A DNA stretch of 64,000 nucleotides, from assembly GCA_947495125.1 (NCBI GenBank), contig CANLXL010000014.1:33865-97864 (forward strand), given 5' to 3'. The notes under the pieces were generated by a model. It was not told the origin of the DNA and searched no databases. It saw only the letters and a list, made by a program, of their open reading frames with translations. Shown here one piece after another: positions 61,158-64,000 of the stretch. Made by a program: the position numbers and the translations under genes. Position 1 is the stretch's first letter, and each line of letters opens with the position of its first letter. Origin of the DNA: an uncultured Flaviramulus sp. GTDB lineage: Bacteria > Bacteroidota > Bacteroidia > Flavobacteriales > Flavobacteriaceae.

Positions 61158-61786
61158 GTTTTTTGTTTTAATTCTTTAAAGCTTTGTTCTATTTGTTTTA
61201 CAATTTCTTCAATATCATTGCTTACTATTTTTGTTGGTTTTCCGTATGTTAATGTTGAATTAAACGGAAGTATTAAATTATCGCCTTTGGGCATAGCCTT
61301 TCCCATTCCTTTCATATATGCAGGGATAAATTTAATTTTAGGTCTTTGAGATAGGAGTATACCTATTCCTTTTTTTAGTGGTTGTTCTTTTTCTGGTTCT
61401 CCTCTTGTTCCCTCCGGGAATAAAATTAGAGAATATCCATTGTCCAATTCTTTCAGCATTTTATTTATAGGGTCATTTTCGGGGTTATTCTTATCTCTTC
61501 CTCTTTTTATCAAAAGAGCATTAACAAAAAACGAGGTTAATTTCCCCTTCAATTTAGTTTTACCAAAATGGTCTCCAGCAGCAACTGGTTTTACTTTTTG
61601 AATTATGCTAGTTGGTAATGATGCTAATAAAGTCATTGTGTCTAAATGACTATTATGGTTAGCAACTATAATGAATTGCTTTTCATTGAGGAGAAAATTT
61701 GCATTATCAAACTTAACTCCAACAATGAGTTTTAGAAAACATCGAATGAAGAAACTATAAATTATTCTTAATGTTATTTTTTGCAT
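61142..61786 (-). CDS. 1-Acyl-sn-glycerol-3-phosphate acyltransferase (PlsC family)
   Basis: 214 residues with an N-terminal hydrophobic stretch. Acyltransferase block I is 'IIVANHNSHLDTM' (H-x4-D as HNSHLD), block III is 'YSLILFPEGTRGEP', and block IV includes 'IKFIPAYMKGMG'. It acylates lysophosphatidate or a related lipid at the inner membrane. It overlaps cdsA by one base (TAATG), and its own stop lies inside repeat E. Third gene of a lipid-synthesis cassette. A core plsC presumably lies elsewhere. Confidence 0.9.
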   Translation of the reverse strand: MQKITLRIIYSFFIRCFLKLIVGVKFDNANFLLNEKQFIIVANHNSHLDTMTLLASLPTSIIQKVKPVAAGDHFGKTKLKGKLTSFFVNALLIKRGRDKNNPENDPINKMLKELDNGYSLILFPEGTRGEPEKEQPLKKGIGILLSQRPKIKFIPAYMKGMGKAMPKGDNLILPFNSTLTYGKPTKIVSNDIEEIVKQIEQSFKELKQKTANTV

Positions 61787-62739
61787 TAGTAAGCTAAATA
61801 ATAAACAATATGAAAGAATACAGGTGCTGTATAAGCAAGAGAGTCAATTCTGTCTAAAACGCCACCGTGCCCAGGGATTGAATTTCCCATATCTTTTACT
61901 CCAATATCTCTTTTAACTGATGAAATAACAATGTCGCCGACAAAGCCTGAAAAAGCAATCATAAAGCTTACAAAAAGAACTTGAACATCTGTTAGAGGGG
62001 TTAAAAAACCAAGAAAGTAACCAACAATTGTTGTTGAAATTAACCCCCCAATAAATCCTTCCCATGTTTTATTAGGGCTGATTTTCGGAATAATTTTATA
62101 CTTCCCCAATAACTTTCCCCAAGTAAATTGCATTACATCATTTATTTCAGTGAGAAATACAAGAAATAATAACAAGCCTCTACCACCTGAATTAAATCCT
62201 TCTAATTCAGGTAATGATAATAAGTATGCCATATGACTTATACCAAATACTGTTAGCATTAAAGTCCATTGAAGTAGGGACATTGATTTTACAATTCCGT
62301 CCGTATTTCCTTTTAGCACAAGTCGTAAAGGAAGTATCAAAAACATAACAACTGGAATGAAAATAATAAACGCTCCGTACCAACCTATATATGCTAAATA
62401 ATATTGAATCGGGATAGATATAAAAGCCCAAAATATTGCTCTCCTATCCGAATCTCGAAAACCTAATAATGAATATAATTCTCTAAATGCAACAAACGAT
62501 AAAAAAGCAATTGCTATGTATGAAATATTAGTATTAACAATGGTGGCCAATATAAAAACAGAGGCCATAAACCACCACGATTTAGTGCGTGCTTTGAGTT
62601 CTTTTAAATTTGCATTAGGCTTAATTTTTCCAATTACATAGAATAAAACCGAAGCAAATGTCAAAATACCGAAAATCAATAAAACAACAATTAGTAAATC
62701 ATTGTTCTCAAAAAAACTTAAGTGAAATATTTCTTTCAT
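61786..62739 (-). CDS. Phosphatidate cytidylyltransferase (CdsA family)
   Basis: 317 residues with eight hydrophobic segments. The CdsA signature near the C-terminus is 'VGDIVISSVKRDIGVKDMGN' followed by 'SIPGHGGVLDRIDSL' (the S-x-x-K-R-x4-K-D-x5-G-x-G-G-x-x-D-R-x-D motif). It makes CDP-diacylglycerol from phosphatidate and CTP. The longer N-terminus and pairing with a CDP-alcohol transferase resemble YnbB-type accessory enzymes rather than the housekeeping CdsA. The preceding gene ends 2 nt before it. Confidence 0.92.
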   Translation of the reverse strand: MKEIFHLSFFENNDLLIVVLLIFGILTFASVLFYVIGKIKPNANLKELKARTKSWWFMASVFILATIVNTNISYIAIAFLSFVAFRELYSLLGFRDSDRRAIFWAFISIPIQYYLAYIGWYGAFIIFIPVVMFLILPLRLVLKGNTDGIVKSMSLLQWTLMLTVFGISHMAYLLSLPELEGFNSGGRGLLLFLVFLTEINDVMQFTWGKLLGKYKIIPKISPNKTWEGFIGGLISTTIVGYFLGFLTPLTDVQVLFVSFMIAFSGFVGDIVISSVKRDIGVKDMGNSIPGHGGVLDRIDSLAYTAPVFFHIVYYLAY

Positions 62740-62741
62740 AA

Positions 62742-63338
62742 CTATTTAAGAGCTTTTTTTATTCGGGTTATTGTACTAATCAAAATCAAGATTATGATTC
62801 CCGAAAAAATCAAAGATGAGTAGTTGCCTAATCCAATAGAAAAGAAACTTAAAAGACCATACAAACCAATGACAAGTGCTCTATCACTTTTCCCCATAGG
62901 GCCATCATACTGTCTATTATTAGAAACTACTTTTCCAAGAATGCCCGCAAATTCGTTGACGATACTCAAACATAAAAAAGCAACGATTAGGTATAAGTTG
63001 TCTTTTTCAAAAATTAGCAATGGGAAAAAAATAAATAAGTCAGAAATAACATCTCCAATTTCATTTAATATTTCTCCTTTTTTTGTTTGTTGATTATATG
63101 TTCTTGCCATCATTCCATCAAGAGCATTTAAAGCCATTCTCATAAATAATCCTATTGGAAGAGCAAGGAATAGATACTTATTGCTGCCAGCAAACCAAAA
63201 AGAGACACCGATAATTAACGACAATAAAATTGATGAAATAGTAATTTGATTGGCAGAAATTCCGATTTTATGAAGTCCTTTTAAAATTGGCATTAATAAT
63301 TGCTGAAATTTCGGTTTTATCTTATAGACTGAAATCAT
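62742..63338 (-). CDS. CDP-alcohol phosphatidyltransferase family protein (YnbA-like)
   Basis: 198 residues with about six membrane helices. The family motif reads NALDGMMAR-(8)-GEILNEIGD, i.e. N-x2-D-G-x2-A-R-x8-G-x3-N-x3-D: two of the four usual Asp are Asn. The last Asp, the catalytic base, is kept. From memory the E. coli YnbA type has the same 'LNE.GDV.SD' block, so it may be a subfamily trait. It transfers a phosphatidyl group from CDP-diacylglycerol to an unknown alcohol. First gene of the three-gene lipid cassette, 22 nt after repeat F. Confidence 0.85.
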   Translation of the reverse strand: MISVYKIKPKFQQLLMPILKGLHKIGISANQITISSILLSLIIGVSFWFAGSNKYLFLALPIGLFMRMALNALDGMMARTYNQQTKKGEILNEIGDVISDLFIFFPLLIFEKDNLYLIVAFLCLSIVNEFAGILGKVVSNNRQYDGPMGKSDRALVIGLYGLLSFFSIGLGNYSSLIFSGIIILILISTITRIKKALK

Positions 63339-63360
63339 TCTTTATATTCTGTTTTGTAAT

Positions 63361-63497
63361 GCACTACAACGGTTATGTATATGAAAAGTTACGTGTTTGT
63401 GTGCGAGGATTTTCCAAAGGAAAATCAGAAACTAGCAAACAAAGCAACTAACATTGATTAAGCACAAAATAGCAATTTTTCATATACTGTGTTGTGT
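63361..63497 (-). repeat. attC-like cassette repeat F
   Basis: Minus orientation: ACACAAC (63497-63491), 14 nt after the 131-aa gene stop, to GTTGTAGTGC (63370-63361). Arms GTATATGAAAA (63377-63387) and TTTTCATATAC (63477-63487) are perfectly complementary over 11 bp. The inner hairpin GATTTTCC-AAA-GGAAAATC (63408-63426) is perfect. Confidence 0.68.
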
Positions 63498-63511
63498 ATA
63501 TTTTTTTTATT

Positions 63512-63907
63512 TTAGTCAAATTCCGTTTTGTGGAATTCCAATAGTTTATCCGTGAAAATATTTATTTCTTTTTTCTCTTTTAGTTTAAAATCCGCAAACA
63601 TAATCAGTCCGAAAACAACAAACACAATCGGCAAAATCCAATTTCCTTTAATCAGCGAAATTATTGAAATCAGAATTCCAAGTCCGAGTAAAACTTTCGC
63701 TAAAATATTCATTGGTGACTTAAAGTCAAATTTCAAATCGTAATTACCTGTGTCATTCACAATTCCGATTAGTCTGTGATTGTTCGGGAAACGATTCCGC
63801 ATTAATTCAAACTTTTTAGTTCCGATATATCCATTATAGAATCCGTTCACAATTAACTTGTTCAGAACCCTTAAATTTTTATCACTTTTGGTTATCGTTT
63901 GTCTCAT
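63512..63907 (-). CDS. Unknown small membrane protein (131 aa), array cargo
   Basis: 131 residues. A soluble N-terminal part ('MRQTITKSDKNLRVLNKLIV', 'FELMRNRFPNNHRLIGIVND') is followed by two hydrophobic segments ('ILAKVLLGLGILISIISLI', 'NWILPIVFVVFGLIMFADF') and a charged tail. No family recognised. It starts 12 nt after the box of repeat G and ends 14 nt before that of repeat F, so it fills one cassette-like unit. Confidence 0.7.
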   Translation of the reverse strand: MRQTITKSDKNLRVLNKLIVNGFYNGYIGTKKFELMRNRFPNNHRLIGIVNDTGNYDLKFDFKSPMNILAKVLLGLGILISIISLIKGNWILPIVFVVFGLIMFADFKLKEKKEINIFTDKLLEFHKTEFD

Positions 63908-63918
63908 TCTTCAAATTA

Positions 63919-64000
63919 CACACAACGGTTTTGTATGATTAGTGGCGTGTTTAAGCAACTAATTTAGCAAATACAAACCAAATAGAAAATCCGCGAGGAT
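63919..64000 (-). repeat. attC-like cassette repeat G, cut by window edge
   Basis: Plus strand CACACAACGGTTTTGTATGATTAG matches the left ends of A, B and F (AACGGTT...GTAT). The block GCAACTAATTTAGCAAA (63955-63971) is identical to 55771-55787 in repeat A, and GAAAATCCGCGAGGAT at the very end begins the inner hairpin. The right arm lies beyond the window. Confidence 0.58.

Noticed and set aside
55734..64000. CRISPR array
   Set aside because: Repeats are 70-140 bp, diverged, folded, and separated by whole genes rather than short spacers.

Overview
The window looks like a chromosomal segment of a marine-type Flavobacteriaceae (Bacteroidota). The evidence is low G+C, SusC/SusD outer-membrane uptake proteins, a type IX secretion (T9SS) type B sorting domain followed by a PorP/SprF protein, a GldF-GldG gliding ABC protein, menaquinone genes, many short-signal lipoproteins, and TTG-N19-TAnnTTTG-like promoters. 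No rRNA, CRISPR array or intact transposase is visible.

Layout. 1-7.1 kb is a SusCD-type nutrient uptake locus on the minus strand: SusC, SusD, an accessory lipoprotein and the start of a secreted endonuclease/exonuclease/phosphatase (EEP) lipoprotein. A divergent TetR gene sits beside it, and a palindrome in the shared intergenic region overlaps the -33 element of the susC promoter. 7.3-12.2 kb is a minus-strand menaquinone cluster (menB, menA, a UPF0173 hydrolase, menC) ending in a CPBP membrane protease and a small membrane protein. 12.3-29.9 kb is housekeeping and envelope material: a papain-like peptidase, a 58-aa small protein overlapping ung, a YfcC-type transporter, holA, a stand-alone HsdR-N-like protein, a GT2 glycosyltransferase, an OmpA lipoprotein, a Sua5-type protein, a lipoprotein esterase, a retropepsin-like protease with a triple glycogen-binding-like protein, a UvrD/PcrA helicase, an M20 hydrolase, an FMN glutamate-synthase-like protein and a patatin. 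30.1-35.4 kb is an SprB-like adhesin with its SprF partner. 35.4-54.2 kb is core genome: an M1 peptidase, recG, two DUF2911 paralogues, purC, phoH, a SAM hydrolase family protein, a fused GldF-GldG, dnaN, a universal stress protein, two M28 peptidases and tRNA-His.

From about 54.3 kb to the end the character changes to an accessory array. Single genes or small operons, nearly all on the minus strand, are separated by seven related 70-140 bp inverted-repeat elements. In minus-strand orientation these start at or inside the stop codon of one gene with an AAC-like box and end 10-75 nt before the next start codon with GTTAGGC, GTTAGCT or GTTGNNN. They look like integron attC sites, so the region resembles an array of gene cassettes without an integrase in the window (a CALIN-like array). 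Cargo includes a three-gene phospholipid synthesis operon (CDP-alcohol phosphatidyltransferase, CdsA, PlsC), a PD-(D/E)XK nuclease, an XRE regulator module with two palindromic operators, an NmrA-like oxidoreductase, a truncated GNAT acetyltransferase and several unknown membrane proteins. Scattered copies of a short IS-end-like motif mark past rearrangements. This array is the most interesting part of the window.

Functions come from reading translated motifs and context only; no database search was run.
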